In this document: positions 15,440 through 23,945 of the stretch, piece after piece
Layout: every line of letters starts with the position of its first letter
Numbering within the stretch: position 1 is the stretch's first letter
Source: Candidatus Methanoperedens sp.
Lineage (GTDB): Archaea; Halobacteriota; Methanosarcinia; Methanosarcinales; Methanoperedenaceae
Assembly (NCBI GenBank): GCA_012026795.1
Contig: VEPM01000015.1
Coordinates: forward strand, 34,010 to 98,009
Length of the DNA stretch: 64,000 nucleotides
Direction: 5' to 3'
Position numbers and translations under genes: made by a program
The notes under the pieces: model-generated
The model's database searches: none
The model's input: only the letters and a program-made list of their open reading frames with translations
What the model was told of the DNA's origin: nothing

Positions 15440-17719
15440 CTATTTTGTATTCAGGACATCATATATGGTATTCAATAATTTTTCAGCAGTGTAAGGCTTC
15501 ATTAAAAAAGCTTGTACTTGAATATCATCAGTTTTTGCAGTCTTATCCTTCTCTGTTAATCCACTTACTGCAATAATCTTAACTTCAGGATTGGTTTTAT
15601 ACAATTCCTGAATGCTCACCGGTCCATCCATAACAGGCATCATCATATCCATAAGAACAAGTTTGATTTCTTCCCCGTGCTGCGAGTATAATGCAATAGC
15701 TTCTTTTCCATCATTGGCTGTTATTACTCTATACCCGTATGTTTCTAATGTTTTCCTGGTTATCTCACGAATCTGGTCTTCATCATCGACAACCAGAATC
15801 GACTCTCCATGCCCTGCTGGCAGTTCATGTTGATGCTCTTGTGCTTTTATTGTTTCAGCTGTTGTAATAGCAGGCAAATAGACTTTAAATGCAGTCCCTT
15901 TTCCAACTTCGCTATATGCTGTTATAAATCCGCTGTGGCTTTTCACAATCCCAAGAGCTACAGAAAGACCAAGCCCTGTGCCTTTTCCAGGTTCTTTTGT
16001 GGTAAAAAATGGTTCAAAAATCCTGTCCAGTATACCGGGTGGAATTCCAGTTCCGGTATCAGATACCGTGATGACAATATAGGGACCGATTTTCGCATCA
16101 ATATTGATATGAGCATAGTCTTCATCAATGAGAATATTTTCAGCACAGAAGCGAAGTATTCCACCGTCTGGCATCGCATCACGTGCATTTACGCAGAGGT
16201 TCATTAAGATCTGATGCAATTGTGTGGAATCCCCGGAGATATTCCAGATGGCTTTAGGTATATCGGTTCTGATGTCAATATTTCTTGGGAAAGTCTCTTT
16301 TGCTATTTGCCTTATTTCCGATATAAGTTGTACTACTTGAAGAGTATTGCGTTCCCCCTCAACGCCTTTTGCAAATGACATCACTTGTTTCATCAAATCA
16401 GCCCCACGGTGCGTACTTCTTTTGATTGTACTGAGCAACCTCAGGCTATCTTTATCTGTTAATTGTTCTTGTAATAGTTCCTGCGAAAGCATTATTGGTG
16501 TCAGCACATTATTGATATCATGCGCTATGCCGCTGGCGAGAGTACCTATGCTTTCCATCCGCTGCGCCCGGAGCAATTGCGACTCAAGCAGCTTCTTTTG
16601 TGTTATATCCTTCACAGTCCCCATGCTTGCCACCCTGCCGCGAAAAGTAATAAATCCAAAGTTCATATTGACGATTATTCTGGTTCTCCCGTTCTTGTGC
16701 ATCATATGGAATTCGTATTCTTTAGGGATATCCTCCCCTGCCTGCCTTCGACGATAATTATCTACAACCATCTCTAAATCATCGGGTGCAATAAGTTCTC
16801 TGAAGTCTTTCCCGATAACCTCTTCCACTGTGTAACCGCCCACGCTGGCAAATGATTCATTGGCAAATTGAACCTTATCGTCCTGAATAATAAAAACGCC
16901 ATCCTGGATGTTATCTATTAACATCCGATATTTTTCTTCGCTTTCCCGAAGCTTCTCATCCGCACGCTTATGATCGGCAGCACCTTCTATATTAAAAATG
17001 TTCACAATTTTCCAGAGAGACCAGGCAATTCCAACCGCAATTAAAGCGCGGAAAATTTGAACAGGAATGCCAAACGAGGAAATAAACCACACAGTATTTA
17101 TTGCCGAAGCCGGATAAAAGTTCCCTTGTGGGACTATCCAGCCTCCCAATATCGCATAAAGTCCAAATAATAAACTGATAAGAATAAAATATTTTTCAAC
17201 TTTTGCTTCTCTCAATTTATTAGCTTCACTCTTGTAATATGAGAGAAATCCGATAGCACTTAAAATCGCACCTGGAAAGCCCAAAAAGTATCTTGACGAA
17301 ATATTCCAGGTATCAAAAGATGCTGCTCCGGATAATACTGGCAACCCAACGAATAAAAGCGCTATTGTAAATGGAAACCAGATGCCGAGTCTTTTTCTCT
17401 CACCGATATTAATCATTTGATAACCGAATAAAAAGAGAAATAAGAAGGAGATAAATAAAGCCGAAGCTCCAAGAATTCTCAGGAAAAAAAGTTCCCCTTT
17501 AATAAGCATAAACATATCCATAAATTCGTTTATTCCATGAATAAAGCCAAACCAACCCAGAAGCCATAAAATATTACGCAATTTAAATTCGCTCTGTTTG
17601 GTAACCCGAAGCTGCATGAAGATAATAATCCCAAGGATTGCAAAAGCAAATCCATATATAAAGAAGACAGCATCCAGGTTTGTACTAAAGAAGTCAGTTA
17701 ACATTATGCTATCCTCCAT
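15440..17719 (-). CDS. Membrane sensor hybrid histidine kinase
   Basis: 759 residues. N-terminal block of about seven transmembrane helices (residues 10-245: FFIYGFAFAILGIIIFM, FLRILGASALFISFLFLFLF, FPFTIALLFVGLPVLSGA and others), a MASE-like membrane sensor. One PAS domain follows (about 265-385, ending MGTVKDITQKK), then HisKA (SGIAHDINNVLTP), HATPase (NLCVNARDAMPDGG, DTGTGIPP, GKGTGLGLS) and a receiver (LMDMMMPVMDG, KPY). The catalytic half is a close paralogue of the kinase at 3955-7728 but keeps the normal HD pair at the H-box. Convergent with the radical SAM gene. Start may be M1 or M6. Confidence 0.9.
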   Translation of the reverse strand: MEDSIMLTDFFSTNLDAVFFIYGFAFAILGIIIFMQLRVTKQSEFKLRNILWLLGWFGFIHGINEFMDMFMLIKGELFFLRILGASALFISFLFLFLFGYQMINIGERKRLGIWFPFTIALLFVGLPVLSGAASFDTWNISSRYFLGFPGAILSAIGFLSYYKSEANKLREAKVEKYFILISLLFGLYAILGGWIVPQGNFYPASAINTVWFISSFGIPVQIFRALIAVGIAWSLWKIVNIFNIEGAADHKRADEKLRESEEKYRMLIDNIQDGVFIIQDDKVQFANESFASVGGYTVEEVIGKDFRELIAPDDLEMVVDNYRRRQAGEDIPKEYEFHMMHKNGRTRIIVNMNFGFITFRGRVASMGTVKDITQKKLLESQLLRAQRMESIGTLASGIAHDINNVLTPIMLSQELLQEQLTDKDSLRLLSTIKRSTHRGADLMKQVMSFAKGVEGERNTLQVVQLISEIRQIAKETFPRNIDIRTDIPKAIWNISGDSTQLHQILMNLCVNARDAMPDGGILRFCAENILIDEDYAHINIDAKIGPYIVITVSDTGTGIPPGILDRIFEPFFTTKEPGKGTGLGLSVALGIVKSHSGFITAYSEVGKGTAFKVYLPAITTAETIKAQEHQHELPAGHGESILVVDDEDQIREITRKTLETYGYRVITANDGKEAIALYSQHGEEIKLVLMDMMMPVMDGPVSIQELYKTNPEVKIIAVSGLTEKDKTAKTDDIQVQAFLMKPYTAEKLLNTIYDVLNTK

Positions 17720-18102
17720 AACTTGGTAGATTTCTCAGATTTAATTATCATCGTTTTTTGCTCTTTTTTCACTTAGCTCACATCTTGAGATAGATAATAA
17801 TTCTAACCAACCATTCTTCGCCTGGATCAATTTTTTAGTTGATTTTTCATAATTGATTTCTGCTAATATTTAAAAATAACGAAAAAAACTTATTTTTATC
17901 CCTGCATGGTGGCAGCAGGATTTGTACGATACGGCATGGAATAGAGAACATTTTTATTCATCTGAATATATAAAACAGCAGATAAAAAAAAATCAATCAA
18001 AGGTTTCAAGGAGGTGCTGGTAACCACTCATTAGGCACTTATCAAAAAAAATATATATGATACTGCATATTCGTATATTTTGCTTTGATTATTGAAACTC
18101 TT
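17720..18102. other. Divergent intergenic region, no gene seen
   Basis: About 380 AT-rich bases between the divergent kinase and the JAMM protease gene. I find no ORF with a plausible start, no tRNA-like fold and no clear inverted repeat. A GGAGGT at 18010-18015 is followed by no extended frame. Promoters for both neighbours must lie here. Confidence 0.5.
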
Positions 18103-18504
18103 ATGATTAAGGAATTAGAAATACCACGCACAGAGCTTGATTTGATTCAGGCGGAACTTGAAGCCAACAAACCATATGAAGCCTGCGGGATACTGATAGG
18201 TACTATCAATGGAACTACCACAAATGTGGAAAAAGCGCTTCCCATAACAAATATCAAGCGTACTCACAGGAGCTTTGAGCTTGACCCACAGCAGTTCTAT
18301 AATGCCTGGAACGAGGCTGAAAAAAATGGCCGGGAGGTCGTGGGAGTTTATCATACCCATCCGGTCTCTAGTGCTGTTCCTTCGCTCTGGGACAGGGAAA
18401 CAATGGAAAACGCTCCCTCAGTATGGCTTATTGCAGGGGCTGATGGGATGAGGGCTTATGTGTGGGAGGGCGGCTTGAAAACGATAAAAATAATGGAAGT
18501 ATAG
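18103..18504 (+). CDS. JAMM/MPN+ metalloprotease (desampylase-like)
   Basis: 133-residue zinc isopeptidase-type domain. The JAMM motif is complete: Glu in YEACGILIG, then VYHTHPVSSAVPSLWDRE, giving HxH, seven residues, S, two residues, D. Stand-alone MPN+ proteins of this size in archaea (for example HvJAMM1) remove ubiquitin-like SAMP proteins or process sulfur-carrier proteins. ATG 18103 is preferred to the upstream in-frame TTG 18085 because the conserved domain begins shortly after it. Monocistronic; no SAMP or E1 gene nearby, so the substrate is unknown. Confidence 0.82.
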   Translation: MIKELEIPRTELDLIQAELEANKPYEACGILIGTINGTTTNVEKALPITNIKRTHRSFELDPQQFYNAWNEAEKNGREVVGVYHTHPVSSAVPSLWDRETMENAPSVWLIAGADGMRAYVWEGGLKTIKIMEV

Positions 18505-18507
18505 GCA

Positions 18508-18524
18508 TTTTCCCTGGGGGGAAA
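18508..18524 (+). terminator. Weak hairpin between convergent genes
   Basis: TTTCCC (18509-18514) and GGGAAA (18519-18524) form a 6-bp stem with a four-base loop, four bases after the JAMM stop codon. A T-rich stretch follows on the plus strand. It could end transcription of the protease gene or separate it from the convergent ATPase gene. The stem is short, so this is tentative. Confidence 0.3.
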
Positions 18525-18548
18525 CTATTTCAATTAGTTTTCCTGTAA

Positions 18549-19982
18549 CTAATATTCTGTCCATTGAGATTTGAAATCCCCAAGATCAAAAACCAGATAG
18601 CCTTTTTCCCTGAGTTTTTCTTTGTCATCAATACTTTTCCCGATGATCCCAAAATATTCAACTCTGTCTTTTACTTTCCACGGAACAAGCCTTGACTTCT
18701 TTTTTAAGATATCCAGGATTTTCCGGGCTTCACTGGATTTAAGCTCCTGCCACTTACATTCAATAAAAAGACTTTCCATTGAAGTTTCATTCAGGGCAAC
18801 GAGGTCGATTTCTAATGTTTTTTTTCCGTCCTCGCCAGGAATATTACCCCACCATCTGCCTATTTTATCAAATCTGAAGGGAAGAGAGCCTGCATAATTC
18901 TTTTTCACACAAAAATCTCTTGATATGTCCTCAAAAGCTCCTCCTATAAATGCCCCATAATTCTGGGAAAATATCTTTTTTAACTCATCGACTCTCCCCT
19001 GCTCATAGTATGATTCATAACGTTTTATAAATGCAAACCAGAATTTCAGAAAATTATCATTCAGTCTGTAGACTCCAAGTCTTGATTTTCGCGGATCCTC
19101 GGTTATTGGAGTTTCCCTGCGAACAAGCTCATATTCGTTTCGGAGAATGTCAAGATATCGGGAAGCTGTGCCACTTTTACCCTCAAATATGTTTGCGATT
19201 TCACCAACAGTGGTCTTCCCTGAAGCGATCGCTTCAAGAATCGAAAAATATATTTTGTATTCCCCGCCGAACTCGCTTATCAAAACTGCTTTTCCTTCAT
19301 CTTTCAAAACAGGCATTCTCTGGTCGAAAAACATAGTATTTATAACATTTTCAAAATCAAGGGTTTTTAAAAGGTCTATATATTCATAATATTTCGGCAC
19401 GCCGCCAAAAACTGCATAGAATTTGATATTTTCCGAAATATCCTTAACACCAATATCATAAAGCATCTGCATTACCGTGCTTATATCCATAGGGGGAAGT
19501 TTCATCATGATATCGGCGCGACCATATAGAGGGTAAGAATAATCGCCAAGTATTTTTTTCATCATTGAAAAACTTGAGCCGCTGACTAGAACCGATACAT
19601 TTTTTGCTTTATGTTTATACTCATCGATCAATTTCTGGAAATCAGAGTAGATGCTCTTTTCCATATAATAAAAATTCTGGAACTCATCAAAAAAAATATA
19701 TTTTTTTGTATCAAATAAGTATCTTAGCAAGTCCTGTACAGCAGTGAACTTTGGTATTTTTTCACTTTGTGAAAGCTCATCAAGAAATAAATCCACAGTC
19801 TTATCTTTCGGAACGAAAACGTATGCATACTCTTTGCCTGTCATGAACTCCTGGACAAGTCGAGTTTTGCCGATCCTGCGCCGTCCGTAGATGACTATGA
19901 ATTTGAAACCTCCAGTTGATGTGAGTTTCTTCAGCAGGGAGAGTTCTTCCAGGCGGTCGTAAAATTTCAAATTAGTATACAT
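18549..19982 (-). CDS. Archaeal ATPase with DUF234 C-terminal domain
   Basis: About 477 residues. AAA-type ATPase of the archaeal PF01637 family: Walker A YGRRRIGKTRLVQEF, Walker B YIFFDEFQNF, a sensor segment VLVSGSSFSMMKK, then a winged helix (TVGEIANIFEGKSGTASRYLDIL) and a C-terminal DUF234 region with a PD-(D/E)XK-like core (TLEIDLVALNETSMESLFIECKWQ). Such proteins are common in archaeal genomes, often near mobile elements, and have no defined role. Two ATG codons (20003 and 19982) could start it; both lie within a pair of tandem palindromes. Convergent with the JAMM gene. Confidence 0.8.
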   Translation of the reverse strand: MYTNLKFYDRLEELSLLKKLTSTGGFKFIVIYGRRRIGKTRLVQEFMTGKEYAYVFVPKDKTVDLFLDELSQSEKIPKFTAVQDLLRYLFDTKKYIFFDEFQNFYYMEKSIYSDFQKLIDEYKHKAKNVSVLVSGSSFSMMKKILGDYSYPLYGRADIMMKLPPMDISTVMQMLYDIGVKDISENIKFYAVFGGVPKYYEYIDLLKTLDFENVINTMFFDQRMPVLKDEGKAVLISEFGGEYKIYFSILEAIASGKTTVGEIANIFEGKSGTASRYLDILRNEYELVRRETPITEDPRKSRLGVYRLNDNFLKFWFAFIKRYESYYEQGRVDELKKIFSQNYGAFIGGAFEDISRDFCVKKNYAGSLPFRFDKIGRWWGNIPGEDGKKTLEIDLVALNETSMESLFIECKWQELKSSEARKILDILKKKSRLVPWKVKDRVEYFGIIGKSIDDKEKLREKGYLVFDLGDFKSQWTEY

Positions 19983-20006
19983 GGTATGTAATATACATGG
20001 CATGTA
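19976..20006. promoter_or_regulatory. Tandem palindromes over the ATPase start
   Basis: Two 15-bp units, TATACATGGTATGTA (19976-19990) and TATACATGGCATGTA (19992-20006), repeat with a 16-bp period. The second contains the perfect palindrome TACATG-G-CATGTA. They cover both candidate start codons of the minus-strand ATPase gene. This looks like a double operator or autoregulatory site; the protein that would bind is unknown. Confidence 0.4.
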
Positions 20007-20338
20007 TTTAATATTTTACCATCTCAATTTGAAATTTCGAACTTCATACGAATAGTTGTTCTGCAAGCCTCAAAAAGATATATTTATAATTATTCTGTTT
20101 ATCTACCACTGAGTCAAGTTTCTTATTTTCTTTTCCGGAGAATTTCGTACTTTTTTCGGGAGTTTTCAACATGAATCCTCAATATATGTCACTTATTTTT
20201 AATTCAACAATGTTGAAAAAGATATTAAGCTTTAAATATTCATGCATCTAAAAAAATTAATATAATAATTATTATAATCCTCTTTTAAGTTCTGTTTTAT
20301 GCTTCCCAGAGAGAAAAAATAAGGAAATTTGTGGGCTT
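20007..20338. other. Intergenic, AT-rich, with one 15-bp palindrome
   Basis: Gap between two minus-strand genes (phosphohexomutase upstream, ATPase downstream). It carries the palindrome TTCAACA-A-TGTTGAA at 20203-20217, a possible operator upstream of the ATPase gene. I see no ORF or RNA gene. The rest is AT-rich with several TATA-like runs. Confidence 0.4.
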
Positions 20339-21739
20339 TTATCCCATCGCCCTCTCCAGCCCCTCCATTGCGGTCTTATTCAACCGCTTCGCAATATCCT
20401 CTGTCTTTCCCTCTGAAAAAACCCTCACCTTTGGTTCTGTCCCGCTTGCCCTCACAAGGAACCAGCCATCTGCGTAATCCACGCGCACGCCATCTATATC
20501 GGACATCCTCTCATAGTCCTTCGGTATCTCGCTCTTTAGCCTCTCAAGTATCGTGTCTGTATTCGTGCCAGCAGGCAGAGTCTTTGCATCCTTTATCTGG
20601 TGATATTTCGGATAAGTTGCAACAAGTTCTGAAAAGGTCATTTTTTCCTTCGATAAGATCCCTGCCATCACTCCTGCAAGCATTGGACCCTCGCGGCTCC
20701 ACTCGATTAGCACCGAGCCATGTTCCTCAAGCCCGACCTGCGCGCCGCATAAAAGTTTTGCCTGCGCCAGATACGGTTCACCAACAGGTGTAAATATAAC
20801 TTCTGCGCCCAGATTCTTTGCCACATCTTTTATGAGATTTGAGAATGCGATCGTCACAGCGATCTTCTTATCTTTATCCTTGCATTGTCTCAGTAAATGG
20901 TCAGCTAATATTGCAGCAGAAACATCTCCCTGTACGAATTTTCCGTTCTCATCAACAAACGCAGTCCTGTCACCATCTCCATCATGCGCAACACCCAGAC
21001 TTGCGCCTTCCTTGACCACGAGCTTTTTGAGTTTCTCAAGATTTGCATCCGTAGGCTCGGGATTTCTCTCCCTGAACATGCCGTCATATTTACAATTGAA
21101 TCTTACCACTTCAAATCCCAGGGCTTCAAGTGTCTCCGGCGTCACGGTTGATGCCGATCCACCCCCGCCATCGACCACTATTTTCATTGGCATTACCGGG
21201 AACATATTTTTGACATACCGGACAATATGGGCGCGATACCTGTCGCTTGCTCCAGTGTCATTCAATCGTTTCCCTTTTTTTGCTTCTGGTTTCAAATCCC
21301 CAAAATATATTTTCTCAAGAGCAAGATCTTCTTCAGGTGAAAATCCCATGCCGCTTTTACTTAAACATTTCATGCCATTATATTCAGGAGGATTATGCGA
21401 TGCCGTGATCATTACACCTGCATCAGCCTGCCTTCCAACTTCAAGTGACAGCGCATTCGGGGTAATGATCCCCAGGGTGAGCGCATTGCAGCCCTGTTCT
21501 ATTATCCCTTCGATAAGCGCTTCTTCAAGCATGGGAGATGATATCCTGGGATCTTTCCCTATTGCTATTATTTTTCCGGTGCCCAGGTAATCGGCAAGAG
21601 CTGCACCGGTACGTTTTGCTTTTTCAGCTCCCATCCCTTCGTTTACCACACCACGGAAGCCGAATGTCCCGAATAATTTTTTTTGTTTTCGGATCATTTT
21701 ATAATCATCAAATTTCGACGTAAAATTTTCGCATGACAT
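20339..21739 (-). CDS. glmM: Phosphoglucosamine mutase / phosphomannomutase family
   Basis: Alpha-D-phosphohexomutase of about 466 residues that moves phosphate between C1 and C6 (or C1 and C2-amino sugars) for nucleotide-sugar supply. N-terminal FGTFGFRGVVNEGMG binds substrate phosphate; the catalytic phosphoserine loop is GVMITASHNPPEYNGMK; the metal loop is VAHDGDGDRTAFVDENG; the sugar-binding loop is GVGLEEHGSVLIEW-like; the C-terminal phosphate-binding motif is LVRASGTEPKVRVFSEG. Sequence alone does not separate GlmM from ManB in archaea. A start at an internal ATG (MIRKQKKLFGTFGFRG) is more family-like than the first. Confidence 0.82.
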   Translation of the reverse strand: MSCENFTSKFDDYKMIRKQKKLFGTFGFRGVVNEGMGAEKAKRTGAALADYLGTGKIIAIGKDPRISSPMLEEALIEGIIEQGCNALTLGIITPNALSLEVGRQADAGVMITASHNPPEYNGMKCLSKSGMGFSPEEDLALEKIYFGDLKPEAKKGKRLNDTGASDRYRAHIVRYVKNMFPVMPMKIVVDGGGGSASTVTPETLEALGFEVVRFNCKYDGMFRERNPEPTDANLEKLKKLVVKEGASLGVAHDGDGDRTAFVDENGKFVQGDVSAAILADHLLRQCKDKDKKIAVTIAFSNLIKDVAKNLGAEVIFTPVGEPYLAQAKLLCGAQVGLEEHGSVLIEWSREGPMLAGVMAGILSKEKMTFSELVATYPKYHQIKDAKTLPAGTNTDTILERLKSEIPKDYERMSDIDGVRVDYADGWFLVRASGTEPKVRVFSEGKTEDIAKRLNKTAMEGLERAMG

Positions 21740-21800
21740 GCGTTCAAATTTGTTTTGAATATATTAAATACTTTGATAATTTATTAGTTAATCTGGTTAT

Positions 21801-22433
21801 ATGGACGAAATACAAACTAAAGTGCTAAAATTAATCAACTCCTACAGGGATATTTCAATTCTTGCAGTTACAAAAACAAGAACATTAGATGAAATAAACT
21901 CTGCAATCGGTGCGGGTATCATGCACATAGGCGAGAACTATGTAGAAGAGGCATATGAGAAATACCCGCATATAACTTCAGTGAATGTAAAAAAACATTT
22001 CATCGGGCATCTCCAGAGTAACAAAGCCAGAAGAGCTGTCGAAATATTTGATGTGATCCAGACCGTTGACTCGATAAAACTCCTGGAAAAGATCGACAGC
22101 TCTGGTAGGAAAATAGATGTTATGTTCCAGGTGAATACTTCCCCGGATTCTAATTATCATGGCGTTTATTTTGAAGAATTTGATGAATTCTATAAAAAGG
22201 TCTTGGAATTACAACTTCAAAATGTAAATATCACAGGTCTTATGACCATTGCATCAAAGAATGATCCCAGGGCTTGTTTTAAAAGACTTTATAATATTAA
22301 ACAAAAAACAAAGCTGGATGTCGTATTATCTATGGGTATGAGTAATGATTATAAAATTGCTATTGAAGAAGGCGCGACAATGATCAGGTTGGGTACAAAA
22401 ATATTTGGGAAAAGACGAACATGGAGAATTTGA
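21801..22433 (+). CDS. YggS-family PLP homeostasis protein
   Basis: 210-residue PLP-binding protein with the alanine-racemase N-terminal barrel fold, the YggS/PROSC family that balances free PLP. Lys in ILAVTKTRT is the PLP Schiff-base residue. HIGENYVEEAYEKY, HFIGHLQSNKARRAV, MFQVNTSPDSNYHGV and the C-terminal SMGMSNDYKIAIEEGATMIRLGT are the family signatures. The stop codon overlaps the mqnE ATG (TGATG), so the two genes are coupled. Cofactor homeostasis does not explain the pairing. Confidence 0.85.
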   Translation: MDEIQTKVLKLINSYRDISILAVTKTRTLDEINSAIGAGIMHIGENYVEEAYEKYPHITSVNVKKHFIGHLQSNKARRAVEIFDVIQTVDSIKLLEKIDSSGRKIDVMFQVNTSPDSNYHGVYFEEFDEFYKKVLELQLQNVNITGLMTIASKNDPRACFKRLYNIKQKTKLDVVLSMGMSNDYKIAIEEGATMIRLGTKIFGKRRTWRI

Positions 22434-23524
22434 TGGAAGATCTATCAACGATAATAAATAAAGTACAATCATCAGAGGAACTTAGTTTTGATGATGGTTT
22501 GCTTCTTATGAAATCAAGAAATCTGTCACTTATCGGTGCACTTGCTGACAATGTCAGGAAAAAAACAGCTGGCGATCAGGTCATGTTCGTTACGAACTGC
22601 CATATAAACTACAGTAATGTATGTAATTCAAAATGCAAGTTCTGTGCATATTTCAGGGAAGAAGGGCAAAACGGGGCTTTCACACTGAGTATTGATGAGA
22701 TAATGGAAAAGGCGCAAAAGGCATCAAACATGGGTGCAACTGAACTTCATATAGTTGGATCGCTTAATCCCGGGTTACCGTTTGAATATTATGAGGAGAT
22801 CCTTATAAAGATCCATGAAAAATATCCATTATTATCACTGAAAGCATATACCGCTGTTGAGATAGCGCATCTGTCCCGGATCTCAGGAATGAGTGTAAGA
22901 GAAGTTTTATTGCGACTTAAAAAAGCAGGTCTCACAGGTCTTCCGGGAGGCGGCGGGGAGATATTTAATGAAAAAACAAGACAACAGGTATGTCCGGATA
23001 AAATCAGCGGGAAAATTTGGCTCAAAGTCATGGAAACAGCACATGGCCTGGGAATAAGAAGCAATGCCACCATGCTTTACGGTCATATTGAGACCAATGA
23101 GGATATCGTTGATCATATCATGAGGATAAGGAAATTGCAGAAAAGAACACATGGATTCCAGGCATTCATACCATTAAGATTTCATCCTGACAATACATAT
23201 CTTCAAAAAAACGGGATCGTAACAGAAGGACCCACAGGATTCGATGACCTTAAAACAATCGCTGTAGCACGTCTCTTGTTGAATGGATATATCAATAACA
23301 TAAAAAGTTACTGGGTGATGCTGGGTGAAAAAATGTCACAGATCGCCCTTTCCTACGGCGCTAACGATATTGACGGAACTGTCATGGAAGAGCGTATCAC
23401 GCATGCAGCAGGGGGCGCTGCGCCTGAGTATATGCCAAAGGACAGGCTCATTCATTTGATCAGGAATGCAGGAAGGATACCGGTTGAAAGGACTTCCAAT
23501 TATGAGATAATCCGGGAATATTAA
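22433..23524 (+). CDS. mqnE: Aminodeoxyfutalosine synthase-like radical SAM enzyme
   Basis: About 363 residues. Radical SAM cluster motif CNSKCKFCAYF (CX3CX2C), then ELHIVGSLNPGLPFEYY, GLPGGGGEIFNEKTRQQVCP, TMLYGHIETNEDIVDHIMRIR, HGFQAFIPLRFHPDNT and GANDIDGTVMEERITHAAGG. These blocks fit MqnE, which joins SAM to 3-[(1-carboxyvinyl)oxy]benzoate in the futalosine route to menaquinone. Related MqnC and CofH differ in the FHPDNT and DLDGTV regions. ATG 22433 is preferred (GGAG at 22423-22426, and overlap with the yggS stop). It implies quinone synthesis; no other mqn gene is in the window. Confidence 0.78.
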   Translation: MEDLSTIINKVQSSEELSFDDGLLLMKSRNLSLIGALADNVRKKTAGDQVMFVTNCHINYSNVCNSKCKFCAYFREEGQNGAFTLSIDEIMEKAQKASNMGATELHIVGSLNPGLPFEYYEEILIKIHEKYPLLSLKAYTAVEIAHLSRISGMSVREVLLRLKKAGLTGLPGGGGEIFNEKTRQQVCPDKISGKIWLKVMETAHGLGIRSNATMLYGHIETNEDIVDHIMRIRKLQKRTHGFQAFIPLRFHPDNTYLQKNGIVTEGPTGFDDLKTIAVARLLLNGYINNIKSYWVMLGEKMSQIALSYGANDIDGTVMEERITHAAGGAAPEYMPKDRLIHLIRNAGRIPVERTSNYEIIREY

Positions 23525-23716
23525 ATCCCCTATAATACATTTGTCGCAACCGGATTTGATTTGTTTTTACCAAAGTCTTATATATTCTAAAGACAGTTAG
23601 AATTAAGATTACTGGCTGTTCTGGCAGCATCATTTACGGCAGTTAAATGTTCATTCTATTTTCTGCAGTTATGTTTGCCCTAGCAGACGGTAATTTAATG
23701 TAAGGATGTGTAAAAC

Positions 23717-23926
23717 TTGAGTGAATATCAGGAAAAAGTTGCTCCGGTAAAAGTCGGAGAAAGCTATGATGTATCGATTGATGATATTGCAAAAGAAGGC
23801 GACGGGATTGCCAGAGTAGAAGGCTTCGTCATCTTCGTACCGCAGACAAAAGTCGGCGATAAAGTAAAGATAACAGTCAATAAAGTAATGCGCAAATTCG
23901 CGATCGCAGAAAAGGTGGCAGAATAA
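23717..23926 (+). CDS. TRAM-domain RNA-binding protein
   Basis: 69-residue single TRAM domain ([44 protein letters not shown]). Such stand-alone TRAM proteins of euryarchaea bind RNA and act as RNA chaperones, in some species under cold conditions. The start used is TTG 23717, which gives the usual MSEYQ-like N-terminus; no ATG precedes the domain. A 190-nt leader without a gene lies upstream. Monocistronic, convergent with the helicase gene. Confidence 0.85.
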   Translation: MSEYQEKVAPVKVGESYDVSIDDIAKEGDGIARVEGFVIFVPQTKVGDKVKITVNKVMRKFAIAEKVAE

Positions 23927-23945
23927 TTTTATTCTGCTTTTGCTT

